Shown here: in pieces, positions 26,678 to 36,690 of the stretch | How positions within the stretch are numbered: position 1 is the stretch's first letter | Layout of the letters: every line of letters begins with the position of its first letter | NCBI RefSeq assembly: GCF_001613325.1 | Contig: NZ_BDCD01000012.1 | Location: forward strand, 1-64,000 | DNA length: 64,000 nt | Direction: 5' to 3' | DNA from: Nocardia yamanashiensis NBRC 100130 | Lineage (GTDB): Bacteria; Actinomycetota; Actinomycetes; Mycobacteriales; Mycobacteriaceae | Position numbers and translations under genes: made by a program | Notes under the pieces: generated by a model | Databases searched by the model: none | The model's input: the letters and a program-made list of their open reading frames with translations, nothing else | What the model was told of the DNA's origin: nothing

Positions 26678-26992
26678 ATGAACGAAAGCCAGATCGATCT
26701 CGCGGCCGCTGTCGCGCTCGGATCGATCGGCGACGAAGATCAGCGCGCAGTGGCGGAGTTGCTCGACACCGATGACCCGGTACTGCGCGCCGACTTCACC
26801 CAGGAAGTGCAGCAGACCCGAGAAGTCCTCGCCCAGTTAGCTTCGACGGTGGCCACCGCGCCGCCGCCCGCCCTTCGCGACCGTCTCCTCGCCGCCATCT
26901 CCACCGACCCGGCGCCGTCCACCGCGATCCACCACTCGCCCACCGCTTTCCGCCAGGGAAACGGCCGCAGCACCCCTTCGCTACGAGACTGA
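26678..26992 (+). CDS. rskA: Truncated anti-sigma-K factor RskA (cytoplasmic domain only)
   Basis: 104 residues. The N-terminal 85 residues fit the RskA sigma-binding domain (SQIDLAAAVALGSIGDEDQR, then PVLRADFTQEVQQTREVLAQ and PPPALRDRLLAAISTDP). RskA normally continues with a membrane helix and a roughly 120-residue outside domain. Here a natural stop follows a short polar tail (NGRSTPSLRD), and no membrane helix is found in any frame downstream. It should be a soluble anti-sigma factor outside the usual proteolytic release pathway. It starts one base after the sigK stop. Confidence 0.85.
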   Translation: MNESQIDLAAAVALGSIGDEDQRAVAELLDTDDPVLRADFTQEVQQTREVLAQLASTVATAPPPALRDRLLAAISTDPAPSTAIHHSPTAFRQGNGRSTPSLRD

Positions 26993-27147
26993 CCTCGCCG
27001 CATCGCCGAGGTTTCGGTCGCCCGCCCGGTCCGTTCAACCGCTCCGGGCGGGAGCGGATTCGTTAGCGGAAGTAACAAATTTCGATGGTGCATCGACAGC
27101 CTCCGCAGAGCACGGAATTCGTGCTCGCGTAGAGGAGATTGATCGAA

Positions 27148-27654
27148 TTGCAGACCATCGGTACTCACGGATTCCGCGGCATCACGGCACGGGCCGTCAT
27201 CGCCGGCACCCTCCTGCTCGCTCCCCTGGCCGTTTCCGCGCCCGCGCTCGCCACCCCCTGTCAGCCGAGCGATCTCAGCTGCAACGGCGGCTACGGCGCG
27301 GACGGATACGACTCCTCGGGCCGTGACCGGTCCGGCCGGGATCGCAGCGGCTACGACAGCGGCGGCTACGACTCGTTCGGCCGCGATCGCTCCGGGTACG
27401 ACCGCAGCGGTTACGACACCTTCGGCCGCGACCGCTACGGCTACGACCGCAGCGGGTTCGACTCGTTCGGCCGGGACCGCTTCGGCTACGACCGCAGCGG
27501 CTACAACCGCCAGGGTTACAACCGGTCCGGATACGACCGGGAGGGCTTCACCGCGAACGGCTGCGCCCGGGACGGCAACGACCGGCCGGAGGCGGATCAT
27601 GCCGCATGCGAGGAACTGCGCAACAAGCCGCGGGCATCCACCGGCAGCTCGTAA
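27148..27654 (+). CDS. Secreted protein with G[YFR][DN]xx pentapeptide repeats
   Basis: 168 residues. TTG 27148 is chosen because AGAGGAG (27131-27137) is well placed for it; TTG 27139 is too close. A Sec signal peptide (GITARAVIAGTLLLAPLAVS, cut near ALA-TP) is followed by a CxxxxxxC pair, then about 17 five-residue units (GYDSS, GRDRS, GYDSF, GFDSF and so on). Three units combine into a 15-residue super-repeat. The C-terminus has two more Cys (NGCARDGNDRPEADHAACEE). This is not the Pfam pentapeptide A[DN]Lxx. No function recognised; a cell-wall-associated or metal-binding role is possible. It lies 156 bases downstream of the sigK-rskA pair. Confidence 0.8.
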   Translation: MQTIGTHGFRGITARAVIAGTLLLAPLAVSAPALATPCQPSDLSCNGGYGADGYDSSGRDRSGRDRSGYDSGGYDSFGRDRSGYDRSGYDTFGRDRYGYDRSGFDSFGRDRFGYDRSGYNRQGYNRSGYDREGFTANGCARDGNDRPEADHAACEELRNKPRASTGSS

Positions 27655-27673
27655 GCCGGACGCCGAAATGACA

Positions 27674-27704
27674 AGGCCCCTGGACGGATTCGCGTCCGGG
27701 GCCT
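27674..27704 (+). terminator. Hairpin terminator after the repeat-protein gene
   Basis: AGGCCCC-T-GGACG pairs with CGTCCGGGGCCT (one bulged T), 19 bases past the stop codon. Confidence 0.7.
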
Positions 27705-27796
27705 GCCGCGTTCCCGACCGCACCGCGCCGCCGAAATCACTTGTGGCCGACTGCTAGGTTGGTGACCGGACACATCGGGTGCGGGGGAAAGCTGTG

Positions 27797-28774
27797 ATGG
27801 CATTGCGGGCATTGCGCGAGTTCGTCGCGGCCGAAACCGAACCGGCGGAGATCGAATCGTTCACCGGCGGCCACGGCATCCTGCTGCCGCCCGAGGTGCG
27901 GGCCGAGATCGCCGAGATCCAATCCGGGAGCACCCGCGCGGAACTGACCGCCGGCGTCGTATCGCTGCGCAATCTCATGCCCGGCGCGGACCTTTTCCAC
28001 ACCGCGCTGCTGGCCCTGCTGTGCGGCACCATGGTCGAGAACGGAGCCGATCCGGGCGCGACCATCGACGCCACGCTGGAGCTGCTGGTGCGCCAGCTGG
28101 ACGCACTGGCCGAGGATCCGGACGAAACCACCCGCGCCGCGAGCCGATTGGCGATTCCGGCGGCCATGACCATGCTGTGCCGGTCCAAGGAGACCCGCAA
28201 ACGCTGGCGGGCGCACCCGGAGGTGATGGAACGGCTCGACGATCTCGAGCACAGCGAGCTGGTGCCGTTCTTCCTGCGCGAGGTGTTCACGCTGCACGAC
28301 GATCTGGATCTGCTGGTGCTGGACCGGAACAATCGGCGCGCCTTCGAATTCCGGCTGATCGGGATGCGGGATCGGCTCTATCACGGCTATGCGCTCTTAC
28401 AGGACGCCTTGCTGCGCCATACCGGGCCGGGATATCTGAATGCCGAACCGGTCGATCCGGCGGCGGTGCGATATGCGCGCAATCACGGTCTGACGCCGGA
28501 GGATTACGCGGCGGCGCCGAAGTTGCTGGATTATCAGCGCTTCAATTTCGCCCCGCCGGGATTCATGTTCATGCCCGGATCGGCATCGCCGGCGGAACTG
28601 CCGGTATTGGACGGCACACCGCTGCTCCTCGTGGAACCCAAGGGCATGCACCTGCAATGGCGGCCCTCGAACATGTATCCCGTGGTGCACGAAGCCCTCG
28701 AGGCCTCCTGCGAGCTGGTGCGCGAACTCGATCGCGAGCAAACCGAGAGCCTGCTCGGCCGCCTCGGACTCTGA
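27797..28774 (+). CDS. Conserved hypothetical protein
   Basis: 325 residues from ATG 27797; GTG 27779 is an alternative. Soluble and mainly helical, with no signal peptide or membrane helix. Distinct segments are FVAAETEPAEIESFTGGHGI, GMRDRLYHGYALLQDALLRH and a Pro/Gly-rich C-terminal part (RFNFAPPGFMFMPGSASP, then LLLVEPKGMHLQWRPSNMYP). I do not recognise the family. It is flanked by terminators on both sides and is probably monocistronic. Confidence 0.75.
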   Translation: MALRALREFVAAETEPAEIESFTGGHGILLPPEVRAEIAEIQSGSTRAELTAGVVSLRNLMPGADLFHTALLALLCGTMVENGADPGATIDATLELLVRQLDALAEDPDETTRAASRLAIPAAMTMLCRSKETRKRWRAHPEVMERLDDLEHSELVPFFLREVFTLHDDLDLLVLDRNNRRAFEFRLIGMRDRLYHGYALLQDALLRHTGPGYLNAEPVDPAAVRYARNHGLTPEDYAAAPKLLDYQRFNFAPPGFMFMPGSASPAELPVLDGTPLLLVEPKGMHLQWRPSNMYPVVHEALEASCELVRELDREQTESLLGRLGL

Positions 28775-28831
28775 ACCACCGCCGAAACGACAAGCCCCCC
28801 GGACATTTCCGGTGTCTCCCCCGGATGACGA

Positions 28832-28861
28832 AGCCCCCGGACGGTCACCCGTCCGGGGGCT
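28832..28861. terminator. Bidirectional hairpin terminator between the hypothetical gene and groEL1
   Basis: AGCCCCCGGACGG (28832-28844) pairs perfectly with CCGTCCGGGGGCT (28849-28861) around TCAC, between convergent stops. Confidence 0.85.
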
Positions 28862-28898
28862 CGTTCAGCTACCCCGCGTCACCGCGGCGGCCGCTCGC

Positions 28899-30509
<1,611 letters not shown>

Positions 30510-30604
30510 TTACCTACTCCTGAAATGAGTTGGGGGAGAACGCACTCCGCCCCGGGCCGGAGCTGATGTACAGCGGCGACGCCGGGGCGAGAGGTGGTCG
30601 TTCC

Positions 30605-30907
30605 CTACTTGGTGACGACGGCCAGCAGGTCGCGCGCCGACAGGATCAGGTACTCGCTGCCGTTGTACTTGATCTCGGTGCCGCCGTACTTGCTGTAGAT
30701 GACGACGTCGCCTTCCTTGACGTCCAGCGGGATGCGCTTCTCGCCGTCCTCGTCCCAGCGGCCGGGGCCGACGGCGATGACGGTGCCCTCCTGGGGCTTC
30801 TCCTTCGCCGTGTCGGGGATGACCAGGCCGGAGGCGGTCGTCGTCTCGGCCTCGTTGGCCTGGACGAGGATCTTGTCCTCGAGCGGCTTGATGTTCACGC
30901 TCGCCAC
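30605..30907 (-). CDS. groES: Co-chaperonin GroES
   Basis: 100 residues from GTG 30907 (GGAGGG upstream). [20 protein letters not shown], the mobile loop [10 protein letters not shown] and the end [15 protein letters not shown] are standard. It forms the lid of the GroEL chamber. The CIRCE element at 31070 lies in its upstream region. Confidence 0.97.
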   Translation of the reverse strand: MASVNIKPLEDKILVQANEAETTTASGLVIPDTAKEKPQEGTVIAVGPGRWDEDGEKRIPLDVKEGDVVIYSKYGGTEIKYNGSEYLILSARDLLAVVTK

Positions 30908-31069
30908 AGTGAGCCCTCCACTTTCAGGGGATTCTTCTCGTCCGAAGCGGTTGCCTCGGACGCACGGTTTCGGTCTGACCGACTCTGTGCAATCAGCCCC
31001 GTCGTCGCGGGTGCCGGGACTCCTGCGCAGAAGTCGTAGCTGGCACCTGAGCACAACAACCAGTGCCGA

Positions 31070-31096
31070 CTAGCACTCTATACATGTGAGTGCCAG
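31070..31096. promoter_or_regulatory. CIRCE element (HrcA operator) of groES-groEL1
   Basis: CTAGCACTC (31070-31078), nine bases, then GAGTGCCAG (31088-31096) matches TTAGCACTC-N9-GAGTGCTAA with exact spacing. It is 163 bases upstream of the groES start and implies HrcA control of heat-shock induction. Confidence 0.92.
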
Positions 31097-31539
31097 CGCT
31101 CAAGGGCGGGCTCTGCTACCGCGACTGTACTTACAAATGCAATAGCGCAGGACAACCGGGTAATCCCGCTGGACAACGCGACTCGCCGGGCGACCGGGCA
31201 GGGATTCTGAGGGCTTCCAAAGAAATCCGAAAATCTGTAACGTTCGGATAACGGATTGTGACACTATTGACGACGGCCGCGCGGCAGACCCGATCGGACC
31301 CCGTCAGCGCACCGCCGAGAGTTACATAAACGCTTCACCCCGCTAACTGTGCGGCATCGTCCGTGCAGGCATGAGACGAGAGCAAGACCGCAGTTGATCA
31401 CCGGCTGGTCCCGACGCCCCATCGGACAAGGGTCCGGCCTGATCCGTAGCTCGGAGTCGTCCGTTACCCGCAGGATGCCTCCGCAGTCCGTTCGAGATGG
31501 CCGGTTACACCGGGGCCATCCGCTCGAAGGGAGGTGAAC
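31097..31539. other. 443-base divergent region between groES and the Hsp70-like gene
   Basis: It is relatively AT-rich around 31215-31265 (TCCGAAAATCTGTAACGTTC and a TTGACG at 31266), a probable promoter area. No gene is evident. GAAGGGAGG before 31540 is the ribosome-binding site of the following gene. Confidence 0.5.
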
Positions 31540-33024
31540 ATGCGAACATCCCTCGGCATATCCGCCGGGAGCGAGGTGGTGTGCTCGGCAACCGTCGCCA
31601 CCGCGCCCAACGGCGCCCAGCACTTCGACTACCGGGTCGTCACCGCCGACACCGCCCACTCCGATCTCGGTGATCTGGTGGCGTCCTCGATCGAGTTGAT
31701 GACCACCCAGATTCCGCGCGAGACCGTGCACCCGGTCGGCGCGCACCCGATCTCCCGCAACGGCGCGCATGGCGATCCCGAACCGAGTCCGCCCGGCGAG
31801 ATCGCGGTCGCCTACCGGGACCGGGAACAGGCGCAGATCATCCGCTCCGCCATCGGCCGCCAGCGCCACAATGTGAAGCTCATCCCGGAGAGCACCGCGG
31901 CGCTCGCGTTCCTGCGCCACACGGGCCTGCTGGACCGGTACGAGACGGTCGCCATCATCGACCTCGGGGCCACCGGCGCCACCGTCACCGTGGCCGACCA
32001 CGCCGACGACACCGTGCTGCGCTCCGAGCGCACCGGCGTGGTCAGCGGCAACGCCATGGACGAGCTGATCCTGCAGCACCTGCTGGACTGCCATCTGGCC
32101 CGGCGCGGCACCCGCCCGAACCGGGGCATGCTGCTCAATCGCAGCCGCGCCGCCAAGGAGCACCTGTCCATCGCGCAGGCCGTGACCATCGACCACGTGG
32201 CCGGGCAGCCGCTCAAGCTCACCCGCGTCGACTTCGACGAACTCGTCGCCGACCTGCTACGCGAGCTGGCGGTATTCGCCCGCGGCGTCTTCGCCCGGGC
32301 CCCGAAGTTCCCGGAGGCCGTCGCCGTGCTCGGCGGGGGCGCGAACACCCCGGCCGTGCTGGACAGCCTCGAAAAGCAGCTCGACGTACCGGTTTTCACC
32401 GTTCCGGAACCGGAATCGGCGATCGCCAAGGGTGCGGCGCTGGTCGCCGACACCACCACCCCGGCCACCTTCCAGGTGATCAACAGCCTGGGCTCGGACG
32501 CGCCGGTCGGCACCTTCACCAAGCTCGCGGGCACGCTGGCCGGGGCCATCGTGGTGGTGGGACTGATCGTGGGCTACGGGATCAAGGAGATGATCCCGGA
32601 ACCGCAGGGCACCAACTACTCGCCCACCACCACCGGCGCCACGGTGCCGGTGAATCCCAGCGCGCCGACCACACCGCCGCTCACGCCGACCACCGCCGGG
32701 CAGACCCGCGGGACGGTCAAGAACACCGTTCCGTCCACCGCGCCCGCGACCGGGCCGAGCGCCGCCCCCAGCGGCAGCCAGACCACCGCTACGACCGTCC
32801 AGCAGCCGCCGCTGCGGCCGGATCCCGATCTGCCGCAGATTCCCTTCCCAGCGGACCTCCCGCGCATTCTGGGGCCGCTGCTGGGCACCCCGCTGCCGAC
32901 CACCACCGAGAGCAACACCGGCGGTTCCACCACCACCGGCACCACCGCACCGAGCACCACCAACCGGGCCAATACCGGTTCCGGCGGGGGCGGCACCACC
33001 ACCCTGGTCCGCCCGACCGACTGA
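31540..33024 (+). CDS. Membrane-anchored Hsp70-like ATPase domain protein
   Basis: 494 residues from ATG 31540 (AGGGAGG upstream). Residues about 1-310 form an actin/Hsp70-type ATPase fold: LGISAGSEVVCSATV (phosphate 1), VAIIDLGATGATVTVA (phosphate 2), and VAVLGGGANTPAVLDSLEKQ (adenosine motif). Then comes one transmembrane helix (LAGTLAGAIVVVGLIVGYGI, about 328-347) and about 145 residues rich in Thr, Pro and Gly. There is no substrate-binding domain. It may couple cytoplasmic ATP binding to an envelope process. It lies divergent from the groES operon. A second protein with a possible ATPase-like N-terminal half is at 53272. Confidence 0.82.
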   Translation: MRTSLGISAGSEVVCSATVATAPNGAQHFDYRVVTADTAHSDLGDLVASSIELMTTQIPRETVHPVGAHPISRNGAHGDPEPSPPGEIAVAYRDREQAQIIRSAIGRQRHNVKLIPESTAALAFLRHTGLLDRYETVAIIDLGATGATVTVADHADDTVLRSERTGVVSGNAMDELILQHLLDCHLARRGTRPNRGMLLNRSRAAKEHLSIAQAVTIDHVAGQPLKLTRVDFDELVADLLRELAVFARGVFARAPKFPEAVAVLGGGANTPAVLDSLEKQLDVPVFTVPEPESAIAKGAALVADTTTPATFQVINSLGSDAPVGTFTKLAGTLAGAIVVVGLIVGYGIKEMIPEPQGTNYSPTTTGATVPVNPSAPTTPPLTPTTAGQTRGTVKNTVPSTAPATGPSAAPSGSQTTATTVQQPPLRPDPDLPQIPFPADLPRILGPLLGTPLPTTTESNTGGSTTTGTTAPSTTNRANTGSGGGGTTTLVRPTD

Positions 33025-33037
33025 ACCACCGCATCTC

Positions 33038-33070
33038 ACCGCGACCGAGGATCGATCCCCCGGTCGCGGT
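33038..33070 (+). terminator. Hairpin terminator after the Hsp70-like gene
   Basis: ACCGCGACCG (33038-33047) pairs with CGGTCGCGGT (33061-33070) around 13 bases. Confidence 0.7.
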
Positions 33071-33157
33071 CGTATGTCCGGGGTCCGCCCGGCGTGTCGT
33101 TCATCCAGGCCCCTGCATCCCCGGCCCGGATCGCCCGCGCTGTGCCACAGTCGAAGG

Positions 33158-33799
33158 ATGGACGATTTCTACGGCAGCAGGGTGGATGCGCTCGAGGAGA
33201 TCTGGGGAGTGTGGGCCGAGCTCGGGGCGGGGCTCGACGAGAAACAGTGGCGGACCGAAAGCCGTTGCCCGGGATGGGATGTGGCGGCCTGTTACGCGCA
33301 TCATTCGCTGATGCCGGTCGCCTTCGACAGTCAGGTGGAGCTGCCGGAGCCCGGCGCGGTAGGACGGGTGTACACGGCGGCCGAGGCGCTGCGGGGTTTC
33401 AACGAACCGGACGGCCTGGCCCATACGCTGGCCGATACCGTCGCGGATCAGGCTGCCGCGCAATCGGTTTCGGTCGAACCGCAGGAGCTGACCGACCGGT
33501 TCCGGGTTCGCGGGGCGAACGCGGTGCGCAAGCTGCGCTCGGCGCCGCCGACGGTGGTCGCGCCGTGGGGTTCGACCGGGCGCATGATCACCCTGAACGA
33601 GGGTGTGCGAATCGTATTGCTGGAAGCCACGATTCACCTGCTCGACGTGCTGCGCGCCCTCGAACTCCCGCCCGAACTCATCCCCGCCCGCGCGCTCACC
33701 GAAACCACCGCACTGCTCGCCGAGATGGCGCCGGCCGTCGATTTCATCGAAGCAGCGTCAGGTAGGACAACGGCCTCACCGTTCCCGATCCTGCGCTGA
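33158..33799 (+). CDS. Maleylpyruvate isomerase-like (DinB-fold, TIGR03083-type) protein
   Basis: 213 residues from ATG 33158 after GAAGG. The start matches the mycothiol-dependent maleylpyruvate isomerase N-terminal domain: helix 1, then QWRTESRCPGWDVAACYAHH, where Trp and His fit the family's metal-site motif. A later His in LLEATIHLLDVLRALELP is the expected third ligand. Members act as mycothiol-dependent transferases or isomerases. The substrate is not evident. It ends 6 bases from the convergent tsaD. Confidence 0.82.
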   Translation: MDDFYGSRVDALEEIWGVWAELGAGLDEKQWRTESRCPGWDVAACYAHHSLMPVAFDSQVELPEPGAVGRVYTAAEALRGFNEPDGLAHTLADTVADQAAAQSVSVEPQELTDRFRVRGANAVRKLRSAPPTVVAPWGSTGRMITLNEGVRIVLLEATIHLLDVLRALELPPELIPARALTETTALLAEMAPAVDFIEAASGRTTASPFPILR

Positions 33800-33805
33800 C
33801 CCTCG

Positions 33806-34837
33806 TCAGATGCGGCTGACCGAGACCGGAAGGCCGGGGTCGGTGGCCACCGTGAGCTCCGAAGGCGGTGCGCCACCGGCGATCACGTGCGCACCCAGGG
33901 TGGCGATCATGACACCGTTGTCGGTACACAGCCGCGGCTTGGGCACGCGCAGGGTGATACCCGCTGCGGCGCAACGCTCCTCGGCCATCGAGCGAATACG
34001 GGAGTTGGCGGTCGCGCCGCCGCCCAGCACCAGCGTGTCCACGCCGACATCCTGCGCGGCGCGCACGGCTTTCATGGTGAGCACATCGGCCACCGACTCC
34101 TGGAACGACGCCGCGATATCCGGGATCGGCAGGTCCCGGCCCTCGCGCTGGGCGGCCTCGACATAGCGCGCCACCGCGGTCTTCAACCCGGAGAAGGAGA
34201 AGTCGTAGCGCGGATCGCGCGGACCGGTCATCCCGCGCGGGAAGTTGATGGCGTGCGGATCACCGTCCGCCGCAATGGAATCCAGCACCGGACCGCCCGG
34301 ATATCCGAGCCCGAGCAGCCGCGCCACCTTGTCGAACGCCTCACCGGCGGCGTCGTCGACGGTGCTGCCCAATTCGGTGATGGGCTGCGCCAGATCGGTG
34401 ACCTGCAGCAGATGCGTGTGCCCGCCCGACACCAGCAGCGCCACCGCCGGCGGCATCGGCCCGTGCTCGAGGGTGTCCACGGCGACATGCCCGCCGAGAT
34501 GGTTCAACGCGTAGAACGGGATATCCCACGCCGCCGCATACGCTTTCGCGGCCGCCACGCCGACCAGCAGCGCCCCGGCCAGTCCGGGGCCGATGGTCAC
34601 GGCCAGCGCGTCCGGCTTGGCGATGCCCGCCGCGGCCAGCGCCCGGCGCATGGCCGGCACGATCGCCTCGAGGTGCGCGCGCGACGCGATCTCCGGCACC
34701 ACGCCGCCGAAGCGCGCGTGCTGATCCACGCTGGAGGCCACCTCGTCGGCGAGCAGTTCGCAGCTGCCGTCCGGCCGCCGCCGCACGATGCCGACTCCCG
34801 TTTCGTCGCAGGAGCTTTCGATACCCATGACGATCAC
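33806..34837 (-). CDS. tsaD: tRNA N6-threonylcarbamoyladenosine synthase TsaD
   Basis: 343 residues from GTG 34837, which overlaps the rimI stop (GTGA) and has GGAGG seven bases upstream; ATG 34828 is a less likely start. Motifs: [15 protein letters not shown], metal ligands in [38 protein letters not shown] and [13 protein letters not shown]. It transfers the threonylcarbamoyl group to A37 of ANN-decoding tRNAs, together with TsaB and TsaE encoded upstream. Confidence 0.96.
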   Translation of the reverse strand: MIVMGIESSCDETGVGIVRRRPDGSCELLADEVASSVDQHARFGGVVPEIASRAHLEAIVPAMRRALAAAGIAKPDALAVTIGPGLAGALLVGVAAAKAYAAAWDIPFYALNHLGGHVAVDTLEHGPMPPAVALLVSGGHTHLLQVTDLAQPITELGSTVDDAAGEAFDKVARLLGLGYPGGPVLDSIAADGDPHAINFPRGMTGPRDPRYDFSFSGLKTAVARYVEAAQREGRDLPIPDIAASFQESVADVLTMKAVRAAQDVGVDTLVLGGGATANSRIRSMAEERCAAAGITLRVPKPRLCTDNGVMIATLGAHVIAGGAPPSELTVATDPGLPVSVSRI

Positions 34838-35352
34838 GACAAGACCTCCGTCGTCCCCATCGAAGATCCGTTGACGTCCTGCGGGAACCCGGCCACCGCG
34901 GGCTTGCGCATGGTGTACGCGTCCGCGCCGCTGGGCTGGTAGTAGTTCTTGCGCAGCCCGATGATGTGGAAGCCGTGCTTCTCGTACAGCGCGATGGCGG
35001 CCGCGTTGTCGGTGCGGACCTCCAGGAACACCGGCCCGCCGCGCTTCCCGGCCTCGGCCAGCAGCGCCTGCAGCAACAGGGTGCCGATACCGCCGCGATG
35101 CAGATCCGGATCCACCCCGATGGTGTGGATCTCCGCCTCCGGATGCTCCGGATCGCCCAGCAGCGCGATACCCGCGTACCCGAGCATGCGATTGTCCTGG
35201 TCCCGCGCGGTGATATAGCGATTGTGCGGTCCGGCCAGCTCCGACAGGAACGAAACCTCGTGCCAGGGATCGTCTTCCGGGAAGAGCACCTGTTCGAGCT
35301 GCGCGCAGCGAGTCACGTCGGACGGCCGCATCGGTTCGATGCGGAGGGTCAT
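34834..35352 (-). CDS. rimI: Ribosomal-protein-alanine N-acetyltransferase RimI
   Basis: 172 residues from ATG 35352, overlapping the tsaB stop by four bases. GNAT fold with [20 protein letters not shown] (acetyl-CoA loop RGGIG) and [20 protein letters not shown], then [18 protein letters not shown]. RimI acetylates N-terminal alanine of S18 in E. coli and has wider specificity in mycobacteria. It is embedded between tsaB and tsaD in one operon. Confidence 0.94.
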   Translation of the reverse strand: MTLRIEPMRPSDVTRCAQLEQVLFPEDDPWHEVSFLSELAGPHNRYITARDQDNRMLGYAGIALLGDPEHPEAEIHTIGVDPDLHRGGIGTLLLQALLAEAGKRGGPVFLEVRTDNAAAIALYEKHGFHIIGLRKNYYQPSGADAYTMRKPAVAGFPQDVNGSSMGTTEVLS

Positions 35353-36044
35353 CGGCCCACCTGCGCGTAACTCTTCTCCACGGCGTCCGGGCGGCGCAGA
35401 TACAGCGGCACCAGCGGCTCCGGCGGGGTGCCGGCCAGCAGCTCGCGGGCGGCGCACCGCACCAGCCCGGCCGGGGACGGCGTCTCGACCGGCAGCACCG
35501 GCAGATCGAAATAGTCGACATGCGAAGCGGATCCGGCGATCAGGTTGGCGGTGCCCTGATCCAGATCGGCGGGCTTGCTCACCTCGGGGCCCTCGACCCG
35601 GCCCTCGGCGCGATAGCGCGCCCAGTACACCTCGCGCCGGCGGGCGTCGGTGACGACCAGCAGCTCGATCGGTTCGTCCTGCGCGCGGCCCGCGATATAG
35701 GTCTCGGTATCGGCGGCGATGGCGTCCAGGCTGCACACGCCGTACACCGGCACGCCGAGCGCGTCACCGAACGCGGCGGCGGTGGCCATGCCGACCCGCA
35801 GACCCGTGAACGGTCCCGGCCCGATCCCGGCGACCACGGCGTCGATGTCCGCGCGGGAACGCCCCGACTCGGCCAGGCAGGCCAGGATCTGCGGGGTCAG
35901 CACCTCGTTGTGCGCGCGAGCGTCCACGGTCACTTTCGTGATGACCGTGGTGATTCGAGGAGTCGTCCCGGGGTCCGCCGGTTCCAGTTCCACCAGTCCC
36001 GCCGTGACAGCGGGCGTCGCGGTGTCGACAGCCAATATCAACAT
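35349..36044 (-). CDS. tsaB: tRNA threonylcarbamoyladenosine biosynthesis protein TsaB
   Basis: 231 residues. The ASKHA fold is shown by [36 protein letters not shown] and [20 protein letters not shown]. It is the scaffold partner of TsaD in t6A synthesis. The stop overlaps rimI. A 187-base gap separates it from tsaE, unlike the other four-base overlaps in this operon, so a second promoter may lie there. Confidence 0.95.
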   Translation of the reverse strand: MLILAVDTATPAVTAGLVELEPADPGTTPRITTVITKVTVDARAHNEVLTPQILACLAESGRSRADIDAVVAGIGPGPFTGLRVGMATAAAFGDALGVPVYGVCSLDAIAADTETYIAGRAQDEPIELLVVTDARRREVYWARYRAEGRVEGPEVSKPADLDQGTANLIAGSASHVDYFDLPVLPVETPSPAGLVRCAARELLAGTPPEPLVPLYLRRPDAVEKSYAQVGR

Positions 36045-36231
36045 GATTCCCTCAACAATACCGTTCCGCCTCTCCGCGACTTCAGCGCCCAGCAGAGAGC
36101 CGTAGCTGGGATTTGCACGCGTGCCGGCGGTTGCGTGCCGAGACTATTTTGGGCGTGCCCGGGGAGTTACCCCGATTCTTGCGAAATCAGTTGTCGCGTT
36201 TCGGGTAAAGGGCGTGGGACTGTTCTATGGC

Positions 36232-36690
36232 TCAGCCTGCGGCTGCTACCCATTCCCATTCGACTGTGCGGATATCGGATTCGGGTTCGCGGCGGAGTTG
36301 GACTCGCAGATGGCGGTCGGTCAGGTGTTCTGCGACACCCAAGCCCCATTCGACCACCACTACGGCGTGGTCCAGGTCGGTGTCCAAATCGAGGGCGTCG
36401 AGTTCGTCGAGGTCGCCGCCCAGCCGGTAGGCGTCCACGTGGACGAGGCCGACCGCACCGGGATGCGGGCCGGGCCGGTGCTGGCGGGCGATGATGAAAG
36501 TCGGTGAGCTGACTCGGCCTTCGACGCCGAGTCCGGCGGCGATGCCGCGGGTCAGGGCGGTTTTGCCGGCGCCGAGGGGGCCGTCGAGGATGATCAGGTC
36601 GCCGGCTTGCAGGTGGGCGGCGAGTTCGCGGCCGAGGGCTTCGGTGTCCTCGACGGTGGCCAGCAGGCGGTGACCGCGGGCGTCGATCAT
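36232..36690 (-). CDS. tsaE: tRNA t6A biosynthesis ATPase TsaE
   Basis: 152 residues from ATG 36690, overlapping the alr stop by four bases. Walker A is GPLGAGKTALTRGIAAGLGV. VSSPTFIIARQH is the switch region, VHVDAYRLGGDLDELDALDL carries the conserved Asp/Tyr/Arg, and VVVVEWGLGVAEHL is the Walker-B-like strand. It powers the TsaB-TsaD cycle. Confidence 0.95.
   Translation of the reverse strand: MIDARGHRLLATVEDTEALGRELAAHLQAGDLIILDGPLGAGKTALTRGIAAGLGVEGRVSSPTFIIARQHRPGPHPGAVGLVHVDAYRLGGDLDELDALDLDTDLDHAVVVVEWGLGVAEHLTDRHLRVQLRREPESDIRTVEWEWVAAAG

Noticed and set aside
27000..27147. SigK promoter before the pentapeptide-repeat gene
   Set aside because: No CCATCC/CCGAAT pair with suitable spacing was found in this gap.
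31264..32196. Minus-strand frame of 310 codons across the Hsp70-like gene start
   Set aside because: Shadow of the plus-strand gene, His/Gly/Arg-rich without motifs.
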